Origin: Lodderomyces elongisporus
Lineage: Eukaryota; Ascomycota; Pichiomycetes; Serinales; Debaryomycetaceae
NCBI RefSeq assembly: GCF_030384665.1
Contig: NC_083674.1
Coordinates: forward strand, 1,674,001 to 1,738,000
Direction of reading: 5' to 3'
Length of the DNA: 64,000 bases
Shown: one piece after another, positions 45,451 to 57,410 of the stretch
Position numbering within the stretch: position 1 is the stretch's first letter
Layout: the number at the start of each line of letters is the position of its first letter
Translations under genes and position numbers: made by a program
The notes under the pieces: model-generated
Databases searched by the model: none
Seen by the model: the letters and a program-made list of their open reading frames with translations, nothing else
What the model was told of the DNA's origin: nothing

Positions 45451-46827
45451 ATGCAATTTGGTCACATTATAACAACAGTTTTCTGTCTTCTTACAACATT
45501 GGTTTATTCAAAACCAATTGCTTCTTCATATGGACGTTCTTTTCAAATCAGAGATGAGATCGATCACTTTGTTGAAAATGAACTTGATAATTACGAAGTG
45601 GGATTATACTACGATCTCATGGACTTGCTCACTGACCAAGATATCTTATCCAAAAGAGCTGACTCCAACAACCAAGGCGAGTACTATGACTCCATCACCA
45701 TGGTAATCGAGAGTCTTAACTCATCTGGATTACTTTGGACTTTACTTGATGCTCTAGCTGACCATCCTGACAGAATCGACTTTGTTGGTAACTTGACAGA
45801 ACAATTCTTAAAAGGAAGAAACATTACAATCAATGTTGGTGACTTGTTAGCCGGTGACGGAAACTCGGTCATGCAAGAAAACGTCAACTTGACTGCTATT
45901 ATTGATGCTGTACAACAAAGTGGTTTAGTCACATCACTTTTGGATGGTATTTTGTTGGACAAGGACTTTAGACCTGCTTTGGTCAACTTGATCAACAGGG
46001 TGGTTATGTCACAAAAAGATGTCTTGTACTATATCTTTGACGTTGTTTTATCATCAAAAAGAGACTCCTTGGCAGAAGACGATATCCTTGAAATCCTCAA
46101 GAGAGCTGATAATTCGTACTCGGGAACTTTGGAAACATTTTTGACCAACGCTGCTGCCACTGTATTGGGCTCAACTCAATTTGGACAATTTGCAGGAAGC
46201 TTGTTGAATGCATTGAACGATACTGGTTTTGCAGTTTATGTAGTGCAGCGTTTCATCTCGACGGAATCGTACATCAATATGACTGCTACCTTGATTGACG
46301 ATGTGATGAATTCGGGTGCAATCCACATTGATTTCTCCAGCTTAAACATCACACTGTTGGTGAGTGAAGCCTTGGCAGACCCAACCAAGATCACTCTGCT
46401 TATTGGAGGACTCTTGAGCGGTGACTCTAGCACTTTGGTTTCAACATTTGGCAAATATTCCTCCGCAGTGCAACAGATTTTGGTTGATTTGGAAGACAAG
46501 GGGTTGTTTGCCAATTTGAACAGCTACATCTTTGGCGATCCATCTGCAACTACTTCGATTACATTGGCTCCTGGTGCTAGCAGTGCTGCTAACACCAATG
46601 TTGGCTCCATCACACTGACTGCAACCGGAACAATCACTCCAAAGCTGTCGTCAACAGCAACTTCTTCTACTACGTCTGCAGCTGCTAAAGGCACATCCAA
46701 AGATCAAGAAAAAAGTGCAAAAGCAGCTTCGGGTGCAGGTGCAGGTTTGGGAGCAGTCTCAAAGTCTACATTGAAAATGATCTTGAGTACCCAAGCATTA
46801 TTCGTCGCAGGTCTTTTCTTCATTTAA
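45451..46827 (+). CDS. Secreted GPI-anchored Kex2-processed protein, paralogue of the 42168 gene
   Basis: A 458-residue protein with a signal peptide cleaved near residue 20 (MQFGHIITTVFCLLTTLVYS). Kex2 sites occur at K68-R69 (LSKRADS), in SSKRDS near 208 and in ILKRADNS near 222. The two segments after Kex2 sites are themselves similar to each other and to the two halves of the 390-residue neighbour, so an internal duplication preceded the gene duplication. A Ser/Thr/Ala-rich stalk (about 370-435) ends in ASGAGAGLGAVSKSTLK and a hydrophobic tail (MILSTQALFVAGLFFI), the pattern of a GPI-anchor signal. It is therefore probably a cell-surface glycoprotein whose propeptides are cut by Kex2. Function is unknown. 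Confidence 0.87.
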   Translation: MQFGHIITTVFCLLTTLVYSKPIASSYGRSFQIRDEIDHFVENELDNYEVGLYYDLMDLLTDQDILSKRADSNNQGEYYDSITMVIESLNSSGLLWTLLDALADHPDRIDFVGNLTEQFLKGRNITINVGDLLAGDGNSVMQENVNLTAIIDAVQQSGLVTSLLDGILLDKDFRPALVNLINRVVMSQKDVLYYIFDVVLSSKRDSLAEDDILEILKRADNSYSGTLETFLTNAAATVLGSTQFGQFAGSLLNALNDTGFAVYVVQRFISTESYINMTATLIDDVMNSGAIHIDFSSLNITLLVSEALADPTKITLLIGGLLSGDSSTLVSTFGKYSSAVQQILVDLEDKGLFANLNSYIFGDPSATTSITLAPGASSAANTNVGSITLTATGTITPKLSSTATSSTTSAAAKGTSKDQEKSAKAASGAGAGLGAVSKSTLKMILSTQALFVAGLFFI

Positions 46828-47560
46828 AAATGTGAATATTTTATTTTCTGCAGCCCTCCTCGCGCTTTCTCATACTTTGTTTTTTTTTTTTCTTTTAATT
46901 TTTCACCAAAATCATCCGTTAGTTTCAATTTTGGCTTAATCCCAATTCCCGTCCTGTTTGATCTAACCATCGTCGCATTCTCAAGTAATACCTATCGTTG
47001 CTTGTCGTTATTTGTTGCTTTTATATCCTATTTTCCAACTTTTGCAAAAACAAATCTATTCACTTTTATTGTTTTTTTATTCATTTCAGTTCTTTTTCGT
47101 TGAAAAGCTACTTTGCTTTTTCCAAATAAAGCTCAGCCAATTACATATATATATATATGTGGTTGTGTGTGGGTGTGTGTGTGTGTGTATTTATTTAACA
47201 ACATAGTAACATAATACCAGAAACACCTTTATTTTATTTTTTCTTTTTGATTGTCATTATACTTGGTTTGGCAAATATAAGGATATAATCCAATTGTAGA
47301 GAAAAACTTACTTTTCTGGATTCAACTTAGTTGGATTTATTACCGACTATATGTACATCAATACAGTTTTACCGTTACCCTGTCTGCCCTATCTGCCCTA
47401 TCTGCCCTATCTTCCTTTTATCTTTTTTTTCTTTTTTGTTTTGTTAATATTATTATCATTATTATAATCTTTGATTCGTGTATCTAATTCAGAATTAACA
47501 GTACCATTCGAATCAATATCCTTTTTTATTATTATTATTTTTGGTGAAAGGTTACAGTGT
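46828..47560. other. Gene-free convergent region between the GPI-protein gene and RHO2
   Basis: AT-rich, with a TA repeat and GTGTGTGG units (47143-47188) and a CTGCCCTAT triplication (47382-47410). It probably holds both transcript ends. Confidence 0.7.
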
Positions 47561-48148
47561 TCATATGATTGTGCAACAGCCATTTGCTGCCTTATCATCA
47601 ACCAATAAACTGCACCGCACGGCATATTCAAAAATATCGTCAACCCCTTCTCCCGTTAATGCCGAACTTTCTAGGTATGCCCTTGCACCAATTTCTTTCG
47701 CCATTGCCTCTCCCATCTCCGGCTGCACAAACCTTGCCCAACCTTTGTGACCATGTTTTTCACTTCTTCGTAAATCCTTTTTTAGTCCGCATAAAATGTA
47801 AGGCGTCAGTGGCGGACAGTATTTCTTGACTTCATCGACCCATTTAGTTTTAACATTTTCAAACGAATCAATCGTATCCAATGCAAAACCAATTAATACC
47901 ACATGGGTATTGTTGTATGATAAAGGTCGTAATCGCTCATACTCCTCTTGACCTGCTGTATCCCAAAGTGCCAATTGAATAGGTTTGCCATCTATTCGGC
48001 AATCGGTGACATAGTTCTCAAATACTGTGGGATGGTACTCGGTAGGGAATTCTCCCAAAGTGAACACATAAAGTAACGAAGTCTTTCCACATGCACCATC
48101 ACCAACAATGACTAGTTTTCTCTTGAGTGCTTCTGTGGATGTCATCAA
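47561..48148 (-). CDS. RHO2: RHO2, Rho-family GTPase
   Basis: A 195-residue small GTPase. The P-loop GDGACGKT is at 16-23, the effector region EYHPTVFENYVTDCRIDG follows, then the G3 motif DTAGQEEYERLRPLSY. The usual TKxD motif is GLKKDLR here, as in yeast Rho2, and the SAL motif is ESSALTGEGVDD. The end is C-C-T-I-I, a CaaX box preceded by a second cysteine, so prenylation and probably palmitoylation place it on membranes. Yeast Rho2 (192 residues) acts in cell-wall integrity and actin organisation and in some species feeds protein kinase C and alpha-glucan synthesis. Either of the first two Met codons could be the start. Confidence 0.93.
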   Translation of the reverse strand: MMTSTEALKRKLVIVGDGACGKTSLLYVFTLGEFPTEYHPTVFENYVTDCRIDGKPIQLALWDTAGQEEYERLRPLSYNNTHVVLIGFALDTIDSFENVKTKWVDEVKKYCPPLTPYILCGLKKDLRRSEKHGHKGWARFVQPEMGEAMAKEIGARAYLESSALTGEGVDDIFEYAVRCSLLVDDKAANGCCTII

Positions 48149-49289
48149 AATAATCTAACAAACTATTGCTGAAATTCCCAGAAAAATTCAAAAGAAAAAA
48201 AAAAGAATTCCAAAACTCTTGATAATGAATTGTAAAGTAGTTGCTTATTCAGTGCCAGCACGAATTAGATTGATTCCAAAGAAGATGAGGAATAAGAATA
48301 AGAAGAAGAAGAAGATGATGAAGAAGATGATGATGAAGAAGAAAGTAAAAAACTGAAAAGGAAAAAAAACAAGAAAATGAAAGGGGAAGCAATGGATGGG
48401 GAATTTGGTAGTTGATTAATCTCTTGAGCTTGTAAGGTTGTCTCCGCTATTGTCCTTCTATTGCATCCTTCCGTCAAACGAAAAGGACCTTCAATTGCAA
48501 ACGAAAATGTTAATATTTTGTCAATGAAGTCTGTAAACTTTGTATAACTTTTTGTGTGATTTTTCCCCGTTCTGCTGGAAACAATAGTCGGGTTGTTTGC
48601 AAATTGTTGAACGGGTACAGCGGTGCAAGTATTTATTCCGTTCTATTCAATATTTATTTTTTTTCTTGTTCTAATTCTTCAAACACTAGTTACAAACAAT
48701 GTTATTCAATTTAAAAAGATTCCTAATACTAATCTTGACTATAGTATTGATTCTCGTACTTCTTCATAATTTGTATATTGAATTTTTTTTTTTTTTAGCT
48801 TTGGCTTTGTGACTCCTTTCACCAATCCCAAGCTGTCATCAAAAATGGTTTAAGGCACAGCCCAGTTCATGACCTTGTGTCAATCAACACTTTAGGAAAG
48901 GGAAAAACAGTTGTTGCAGACACGATGAGCCTTTGTTTCTTTTGATTCAAGAAACCAATTTGGTTTTATCGTTTTGAAGTTAAACACACGATGAACTACA
49001 TATATATAAAGAAAATATCGTATATACATATATAGGTAAATAGATACATCTGTAGATCAAAAGATCAAAAGTAAGACCAACTATGAAAACACTGCAAGTA
49101 CGAAATTAGATAGACTTTTCATTTCGATAACTATTTCTCTTGGGAAAAAAAAAAGAATGAAATAAAATTATCAAAACATAAGGAGATTACAAAAAGGTGA
49201 AATCGTGTGATCACGATTGTATATGTGAACGGGCAACGTTACAGCCTCCGTAGCAATATACTAATCCAAAAAAACACTCGCTATATTCA
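48149..49289. other. Gene-free region: RHO2 promoter and NST1 3' flank, with a possible short membrane-protein ORF
   Basis: Includes GAA/GAT repeats (48298-48345), a T14 tract (48783-48796), an inverted repeat GTTTCTT...AAGAAAC (about 48934-48954) and TA-rich DNA. A 37-codon plus-strand frame at 48699-48812 is reported as a finding. Confidence 0.6.
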
Positions 49290-50442
49290 TCAATTCCAAA
49301 TACCAGATCCAAACACAGCTCCGGTTCCTGCTCCAACTCCACTTCCAGTTCCAGTTCCAGTTCCGGTAGAGGGTGTAGAGTTCAATTCATTGATTGTGCT
49401 CAATAAAGGTATATCATTGGGGAACAATCCAGGAGGCGATGTTCTTGCAAATGCAGGAGAAACTGCTCCCAGTTGTACTTGACCATACGATGAACCCTGC
49501 GTGTTGGTACCAGTGGCAAACGCTGAAGATGTGACATCTTGAGAAAGTATTGTCTGATTATTCGAAAATAATTGCAGCAGACGTTGCGGATGTGAGTGTT
49601 GCAATGGGTATTGTTGTTGTGACTGTGGCTGGGGCTGTGGCTGTTGTTGTTGTTGTTGTTGTTGTTGTTGCGTATAACCTAGAATCTTTGAATTCATGGC
49701 GGAAATAGGCAACAGTGGAGGCGTTGTAGAGCTTTTGGAAAACCCATTTACACTATTATGATCATTTAATCCGTTAAGACCAACTTTCAAATGAGTCACA
49801 GTGCCAAAGTCATCGTAAACGAAATCAAACTGATACAATGAATTAGAAACACAGCAATTAAGAAACTGATTCACGGTCAATTGAGTCTTATTCGTCAATG
49901 AACGGACATTTGAGAAAATTGCCATCAATGGAGCAACATTGAATTCCAACTGGTTCGAATTTTGCATCATTTGAAAACAATTATAAATCGCTGTTTGTAT
50001 GACCTCCAACTCATGTTGGCCAGGGTTAGCTGGTGCAAACGAAGAGCTACCCAAACTGCGAACGTTGTTATTGTCGTAGTTGGCAGTTGCATTGCTGTTG
50101 TTATTACTGCTACTAGCAACAGGCGCATTGGCTAAAGTTCCCCAAAGACTGCTCGATCTTCCAGCCGTGCTCAAAAATGAAGGTTCACTGGGCTTAGGCG
50201 TGATCGCATTATTACTCCAAACAGAGTTGTTTCTGGAAACACTCGCTGGAGCATTGGTAGCAGTAGCACCAATATTGCTATTCCAAATATTACCTGATGG
50301 ATTCATAGGAGGAATAATCGCGCCAGTACTGGAGCTTGCAGTGGTACTATTATTGATATTAGTGGTCGGGTGTACTATTCCTTGGAAAGGTTCGCCCACC
50401 AGAGGTTCAGAGAACGAGTTGAAAGGGCTAAAATAGTTTTGC

Positions 50443-50482
<40 letters not shown>

Positions 50483-53400
50483 GCTGCTGTTGTGGTTGAT
50501 GTGGTTGTAGTTGTGGTTGTGGTTGTGGTTGGAAAATTTGAGATGCCCCACCAGACGTAATACCTATAGATGACGGCAAATTTGTATTCACTCCAGAAAC
50601 AGTCTGACCTTGGCCGTGACTAAGACCTGTAGATCCCAAATTACTACTGAGCGTTGAGTTTGTTGTCCATGGTGAACCTTGCGAACTATTATTCAAACTC
50701 AAATGGTTTGCAAGTGAAACACCGACGGCGGATGTGCCATTGGGTAAATTTATCGGAGCAGATCTAGGTGATTGGACAGTCGCGGTAGCAAGATTTGCAG
50801 AAGGAAGATAAATATCATTAGAATATTGCTGTTGTTGCTGTTGAGGATGAGACAAAGCCTGGAAATTTGACAGCTGGGTACCTACTGAAAGGGCTGCCGA
50901 GGATGAATTATTGGAAAGAGATCCTGGCAAAGGTTGGTAAATTGAATTGTATTCCTTGGCACTGAAGACAGAGTTAGCAAAAGTTTTTTGTGGATTTTCT
51001 TCATCTTGTCTCAAACGAGACTGAGGCGGCAAATGTGATTGATTTCCATTTTGAGCTTGATTTTGCTTAGATGGAATATCGGATTGAAAAGTTGCCGCCA
51101 GTTTCATAACGTGCTTTGACTTTGGTGATGGTTGTGGTATTGACTTTGATACGGCAGCCTCTTTTTCAAGTTGCTTTTCACGCTCAATACGAAGCCTTTC
51201 TTTTTCCTCTTCCTTCTGCTTCTTCAATAATTCCTTTTGTTTTTTCTCTTCTTCTTTTTGTCTCTTTTTCTCCTCCAACTCCTTTCTACGCTCCTCTTTC
51301 AATCTCCTTTGCTCTTCGTCATGTTTAATCTGCTCCTCCACTTTGCGTTTATGTTCTGCCTCGCGTCTCTTTATCTCCTCCAACTTTTTCTTTTTCTCTT
51401 CTTCTCTTCTTAATCTTGCCTCTTCTTTCTTTTTCTTTTGTTCCAACTTGAGTTGTTCTTGTTTAGCATGTAATTCCTCAGCAATCCTCTTGGCCTCTTC
51501 CTCTTTTTTGCGTTTTTCTTCTTCCTTGGCCAACTGCTGTAATCTCTTCCTTTCCTTTGCCTTCTCCTTTTGCTTCAACTTCTTGGCCTCCTTTTCCCTC
51601 TTCGCGGCTTCCTCGGCCTCGAGTTCTTCAAAAAGTTTTCGCGTGTTGTCTTTTGAAACTTTCTCCTTATAAGCACTCTTGAGTCGTTCCTGAAACAATT
51701 TTATCACTTGTATTAAAAACAAACGACGTATTTCTTGCATTTTCTCTTCTTCGGAAATCTCAGATTCAGTATCGCTTGCATTTTTTGCGTCAAACTCTTC
51801 TTCATCGTCCAAAATTTCTTCATCTACATCATCTTCGACCACCTCCTCCAACTCTTCATCTTCTCCCTCTTCCTCGTCCTCTTCGTCTTCCTCCTCTTCA
51901 TCGTCTCCATATTCATACTCTTCGTCATCTTCCTCATCTTCCTCATCGTACTCCTCATCTCCGTGAAGATGATGATGTTGGTGGTGATGGCAACAATAAT
52001 GCTCATGGTCCTCGTCGTCAATTTCATGTTCATGCTCGTGCTCGTGCTCGTGCTCGTGCTCATGATCATGATCATCTTCGTCAAGCCAATGAGAATGGTT
52101 GGGCTGGACTTGTTGTTCGCGGTCTTGGGAAGTAGCAGCAGGAGTTTTAGTGAGTAATCCGTTGTAAGGAGTTTTTTCCTTGAGTAATTCTTCACGCGCT
52201 GAACGCAGTTCCGAAAGTGTTTCCATCATACTGATGAAGGAGCTTCCATCGTTCTTTAACAAATCTTCAGCAAATGTTGAAAGACCTTGATTAAATTGCT
52301 CATTCAATTGGCCAGTCATAATCTTCTCAGCGTCCTCGGGGTTGCTAGGGTTCAAACTGGCTATATTTGAAAACAATTTGCCCATATTTTGCACATAAGA
52401 CATTCCCTTTTCCAAGTGATTCCTATCTACATTGTGTAAATCACGTACAATCTCTCTTAAAGATCCTGCCTTTTCCAACATATTGATATGTGCAGTGTTT
52501 TGAGGGTCAAAATGTGAGACTTCTTTCATTTTTTGCAAATCCAAACTTTCCAAAGCCTCAAATAACTTGGGGTCAAGCAATTTGTTGAAAAGTTGGGTCT
52601 CGGTGGGGTTGGAGCTCAGAAACGTCGCACTAATTTGTACAGTTGGATGTTGCAGTGGCTGTTGATGGTGGTGGTGAGTATGATGATTTTGCTGCAAATT
52701 GTTCTTTCCCTGTGCTTGAATTTGTGGCTGCAACAATTGCTGTGATGTATGTTGCTTATTCATACTTGTGTTTGCATTTTTCAGAGAAGAATCCTTGGAA
52801 AGTACTTGTGATTGCGCTGTTTGAACATCCCTTTGTTGTTGTGATTGTGATTGTGATTGTGATTGTGATTGTTGACGTTGGTTCATTTTCAACTTATCCA
52901 TCTGTGCTCTGATTTCCTCGATATGTGCTTGGTTTTGAAGGTTGGAGCTCTTGGCCAATTCCAAATGTTCGTTGTGTAGTTGTTTCCGCTTCTGTAGCCT
53001 TCTTTCCTCTTCGAGCATATGAAACCCACCAAATAGTAAGCCCGGTAAAGCATTGAGGTCATTAATATCGCGTACTTCATGGATGAAATCAATTATATCA
53101 TCAAAGTGATTGTCGTAAATATTCTCCAACTCTTCCTCAATGATATTGTTTCTTCTTCCACAATATTTGCAAGCACAGTTATTGCTACTACTTGCATTTT
53201 GGTTATTCAGTACTCCATTTTGCAGCAACTGTTGCAAGTGCTGCCTTGTTTCATTCTTGAACATCTTCATTATGGACTGTTTGTCAATCTTCACTAAATC
53301 CAATTTCTGAGACTCTTCAAGAGATTCCCAAAATTCCTTAAGTTTCTCTTGCTCTTCAAGCGATGCGCTGTCCCATAAATTACTGTGGGCATCATTGTGT

Positions 53401-54215
53401 CCATGTGATCTCATGCTGGCTCCACTCGCTGATATATGCTGTGTCAATGGGTTAGCATTATGAGAAGCGTGATGCAAATGGTTTGGAGTATGCTGCAAAG
53501 GATGCGAAGAAGTGTGGGAGTGGTTATGTATGTGATTATTATTCGAGGCTTGATGAGGTGCTTGTCGAAGGTGGTGATGCAGTGTATCCTCATCACTATA
53601 ATCGTCATGGAGGTGGTCCTCATAAGTTCCGCCTACATGGTCGAGGCTTTCTACAATTACGTCCCCATTTGGTGCTTGCTTTATCACGCGAGAAGTTGGA
53701 TAGTCCTCATCAGGATTGTTTAAGAAAGCATGTGGCATGGATATGCTAGTGTTGGTAATTTCGCTGTTAGAATTGCTACTAGTGTTACTGTTGTTGCCAT
53801 TGTTATTGCTGCTCTTTTTGCTTTTCTTTTTCTTTCGCTTCTTTGCTGCTAATTGAGCAGCTGGGGAATTCACCAAAGACTGCTGTTGCTGTTGCTGTTC
53901 CACTTGCACCTGGGTCTGTGGCTGCGACTGTGACTGTGACTGTGACTGTGACTGTGATTTCGCTTTTGATTGAATCTGTTCATGTTGCTGTGGTTGCTGG
54001 TTGTCGTTGTCATTATTATTATCGTTGGTGGATAAACTCTTTGCAACACCAATACCAGTGTTATTACTATTACTTGTACTAGTACTGCTCGTATGTGGGT
54101 TTGAATTAGTGCTATTGTTCTTTTCCTTCGATAGTTCAAAATGCACGTTTTCTCCCACAGTATATTTCCCAGAAGAAGGCGGTAGATTTAGGTTTAAATT
54201 CCCTCGATTCGACAT
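49290..54215 (-). CDS. NST1: NST1, stress-response protein with MIF4G-independent coiled-coil core
   Basis: I chose the Met at 54215 (MSNRGNLNLNLPPSSGKYTV), giving 1641 residues. An in-frame Met at 54410 would add 65 residues that are hydrophobic then Lys-Thr repeats and come from T-tracts. The N-terminal part has Gln/Ser repeats, KKRKKKKSKK, the conserved NLWDSASLEEQEKLKEFWES and the four-Cys motif CACKYCGRR. There is then a His/Glu/Asp-rich acidic stretch, a very long charged Lys/Glu/Arg coiled coil (about 930-1140), and a Gln/Asn/Ser-rich C-terminal third with several polyglutamine runs. Nst1 was named for negative effects on salt tolerance and interacts with the splicing factor Msl1. It also behaves as a condensate-forming protein. 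Length is well above yeast Nst1 (1240), mainly through repeats. Confidence 0.9.
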
Positions 54216-54960
54216 TCTTCTTGATATATAATCTTGTTGGTCGTTGTCGTTTTCGTCTTCTTTTTCCTCTTTCTTTGTCTTTGTCTTTGTCTTTGTCTTT
54301 TCTCTTGACTGAATACTGGTAAATCCTCTATCAAAAACTATAGTGCGTTTTGTTGGTAAGAATTTTCTACTACAAAGTAAGAAGAAGAAGAAGTAAAAAA
54401 AAAAAACCAATAAAAAAAAAAAACATTACACTACCTTAATCCAACCTCACTCTACTGTTCTCTACCTAAAAAAAAACACATATTTTATTTTTTTCTCTTC
54501 TTTGCACTATATGAAAAATATAGAGATGTAGTAGCCAGGAAAGAAGAAAAGAAAAAAAAAAGAAAAAATTACCAAGATGTTTACCAGAATTAGTTGTTCC
54601 TACTAAGTCTAAACATGCTCATACAATTCAAAATCAACTTTACAGGAAAAAGAATTAAGAATCATTGATTTTGCAATTACTTTTTATACCAAGTACCTTT
54701 TAAATAGAATTAAATTTTTTTTTGCATTATCTTTTTTTTTTTTTCTTTTTTTTTGCCGAATTCATACAATTTGACACCTTATAAAATGAGAATAAAATAT
54801 ATAGAGGAAAAGGAGAAAGAAAAAAAAGAAAAGAAAAGGTAGTGCGGGTAAGCACAAATAACCACTAAACGAGTTTGTTCTCCAAGTTGTTGTCTCACTT
54901 GTAGGTTTAAGAGACTCAATTTTCTTTAATTGCATTGATGATTTTCTTTCACTCTATGGT
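54216..54960. other. NST1 promoter and YVC1 3' flank
   Basis: Contains CTTTGT repeats (54270-54300) that form the dubious upstream NST1 frame, T-tracts and A-tracts (54456-54476, 54730-54755). No gene was seen. Confidence 0.65.
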
Positions 54961-56988
54961 TTAATTTCCAATTTTCCTCTTCAATTCCTTGTTCTCTTCA
55001 ACAACGACTTCGACAAGTTCCGTCAATTTATCGATTTTTTTGTACAAATCATAAAACTCCCAATTGAGCCCTACTTTACTAGCATCCTTTACTGGCTTAA
55101 CCACTTGCTTAATCTCTTGTTCGAATCCACTCATGTTGACCAAAAACTCGGGGTCTTGCCTTTCGCCTTCTCTTTGTAACCTCAATTCCTGATTGACTTC
55201 AGAGTTGCGTTCTCTGATACACTCTTCGGGTGTGCTTGCCTCATCCAGCGCCGAGGTATCTCTGTCACTATCGCCAAACCCATCGGTCAAATCCCATTCT
55301 GTGTCAACTTCATTAGCATCATCCGGTAAACCCTTGAACCTATTGTATGAGATCCTTCTAGCTGTAGTCAACTCTTCTGTGGTGATATACAAAAGCAAAG
55401 GCGAGTATATCACGAGCATCACATAATAGTTCAAATCTTTGTATGCCGCTTCTGACAATACCCAGCCCAAGGGTGTCATGGCCAATTCAATAAGGTTGAA
55501 TGGCGGGACATAAATGTTTTCGTCTGGAGCACGGACATATCTCAATGTCTTTTGCGCAACGAGTGCAAAATATTCATCCGTAGCATTCTCTACAACTGCT
55601 GCATAAGCCGTTGAGTACAATGCAATCAAGATGTTCATCAATATGACCGATAATAAGAACTGGTAGCAGTAGTACAATATCGAAGCATATGGTGGAACCA
55701 ACTTGCCCATATCGCCGAAATCAGACCCACCAATCACTGCTTTCATAAGTGATATAAGGATCTTTTTCGTAGCATCACTGCTTCCATCTGATGCATCCAA
55801 TCCAATGAAACCTTGTAAGAAGCCCATTATAACGACAAACAACAAGACAAAGAATAGTAACGACTCCTTCATCATAACTTTCAACACAACAATCATTGCA
55901 CCAACAAACTTCTGAGCATCCAAGAACAACAAGAGTCTTGTCCACATCAATGGAGCAGCACAACTCAAAACTCTATACGACATTTCGTCGTATTTATCTC
56001 TCCAATGTCCATGGGTATTGATGCTCGCGATACGGAATATTATGGCAACTGAGATTATGGAGTACATAAAATCGTTAAATACATTCCAAAATCCAATATA
56101 GTTCCATCCAACATGGTAAAACTTGACTATTTCATCCCATACAGAACCAAGCGTAAACAAATAAAAAGTCACTTCAAACACATCCAAATCTGCAAAGTTG
56201 GTTGAGTGGGTGCCTAGGATAATTGAAAACAAAGCCAAGTAGATAAAACTGAAAAAGACTTCAAGAATGTTTTGATACAATGGAGTCTTGATACGTGCTG
56301 GTTGGAAATGTGTTCGTATAGAATGAGAGGAAACTCCCTTGTACAAAACGTATGAGTGGGTATCGGTTGACGATTGGATAATCCAACCTCTCCATAACCA
56401 TTTGATACATCTTTGATACCCAGACGAGCCAATGACTATCGTTGAATGCATATCAACAGCCATTTCCAAAGCACTCACTGGTGTTGACTCTTTGCCATTA
56501 ACATGAATGGTATATCTGTGACATAACATGCTCAAGAACAAGTACTTGTCATCCAGGCTCACTCTATCGATTAAAATAGCTGCCAAAGTCTGACAGCTCA
56601 ATGCACGAAGGGAGTACAATTCGTTATCGCTTAGCTCAAATTCGCTTTGCTGCCAATACCAATCACAACATTTTAATAAGCAAAACACTAGACTAGCACG
56701 GTATTTGTATGATGAAGTACCTTTCTCACCATTACCTTTTCCTCCAGCAGCTTTATAGACCAATTGAATCACCTGTTCATTGAGGATCGATGAATCAGGT
56801 CTGGTTATCTCTTCCTTGGCAAACACCACAGGTATGACTTTATCTAATAACAATTTGAGATTGGTGCAAATCCTAAAGATTTGACGAGGGTTAGGACAAT
56901 TCAAGTCTTGGCCATAGATTGAACCTTCATTGTCGGTATCTGCTTGAGATGGCGGTATTAACGGATTGTTCTCCTCAAGGTCGGTCAT
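54961..56988 (-). CDS. YVC1: YVC1, vacuolar TRP-type cation channel (TRPY1)
   Basis: A 675-residue protein, the same length as yeast Yvc1. The cytosolic N-terminal third is helical. Transmembrane helices then begin with ILEVFFSFIYLALFSIILGT near residue 237 and continue through FYLFTLGSVWDEIV, FNDFMYSIISVAIIFRIASI and SLLFFVLLFVVIMGFLQGFI. The pore region includes GGSDFGDMGK and is followed by the gating helix YCYQFLLSVILMNILIALYS near 440. The C-terminal cytosolic part has an acidic cluster (DDANEVDTEWD), which in yeast mediates calcium sensing, and a final coiled coil. The channel releases Ca2+ from the vacuole on stretch, osmotic shock or calcium rise. Confidence 0.95.
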   Translation of the reverse strand: MTDLEENNPLIPPSQADTDNEGSIYGQDLNCPNPRQIFRICTNLKLLLDKVIPVVFAKEEITRPDSSILNEQVIQLVYKAAGGKGNGEKGTSSYKYRASLVFCLLKCCDWYWQQSEFELSDNELYSLRALSCQTLAAILIDRVSLDDKYLFLSMLCHRYTIHVNGKESTPVSALEMAVDMHSTIVIGSSGYQRCIKWLWRGWIIQSSTDTHSYVLYKGVSSHSIRTHFQPARIKTPLYQNILEVFFSFIYLALFSIILGTHSTNFADLDVFEVTFYLFTLGSVWDEIVKFYHVGWNYIGFWNVFNDFMYSIISVAIIFRIASINTHGHWRDKYDEMSYRVLSCAAPLMWTRLLLFLDAQKFVGAMIVVLKVMMKESLLFFVLLFVVIMGFLQGFIGLDASDGSSDATKKILISLMKAVIGGSDFGDMGKLVPPYASILYYCYQFLLSVILMNILIALYSTAYAAVVENATDEYFALVAQKTLRYVRAPDENIYVPPFNLIELAMTPLGWVLSEAAYKDLNYYVMLVIYSPLLLYITTEELTTARRISYNRFKGLPDDANEVDTEWDLTDGFGDSDRDTSALDEASTPEECIRERNSEVNQELRLQREGERQDPEFLVNMSGFEQEIKQVVKPVKDASKVGLNWEFYDLYKKIDKLTELVEVVVEENKELKRKIGN

Positions 56989-57410
56989 AAAGATTGAGTG
57001 AAATGTATAATTTGAGAAACGTTTGAAAAGGGAAGGATCTTAGGGTAATAAGGAAACAGAGGACCAAACGAGCCAAGTGGTGAGAGTCAAGTAGGTGGGG
57101 GGGCTAAGAGGATATGCTTAAAAGGGGCAGAAAAAAAGAAGAGAACAGGAAGAGAAAAGGAAGAGAAAAAGAAAAAAAAAATTTAGAAAGAAGGAAAGAA
57201 GGAAAGAAAGAAAGAAAGAAAGACTTTGGGTTTCATTGATCAAAATAAAGAGCCTTAAAATCAAATATTGACCATTGTATACAGCAATAATTGAGAAATG
57301 TTCCTCGACATTTTTTCATGAGACAACTTTTTGGAGTTTAAAGATGAGATTTTGCAAAGTTAAGCGGCTATCACGCCCGAGAAGAAAAGGTAAGTGAGAA
57401 ATCGAATGAG

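Noticed and set aside
51735..52157. 140-codon plus-strand frame inside NST1
   Set aside because: Antisense shadow of the acidic/His-rich NST1 coding region.
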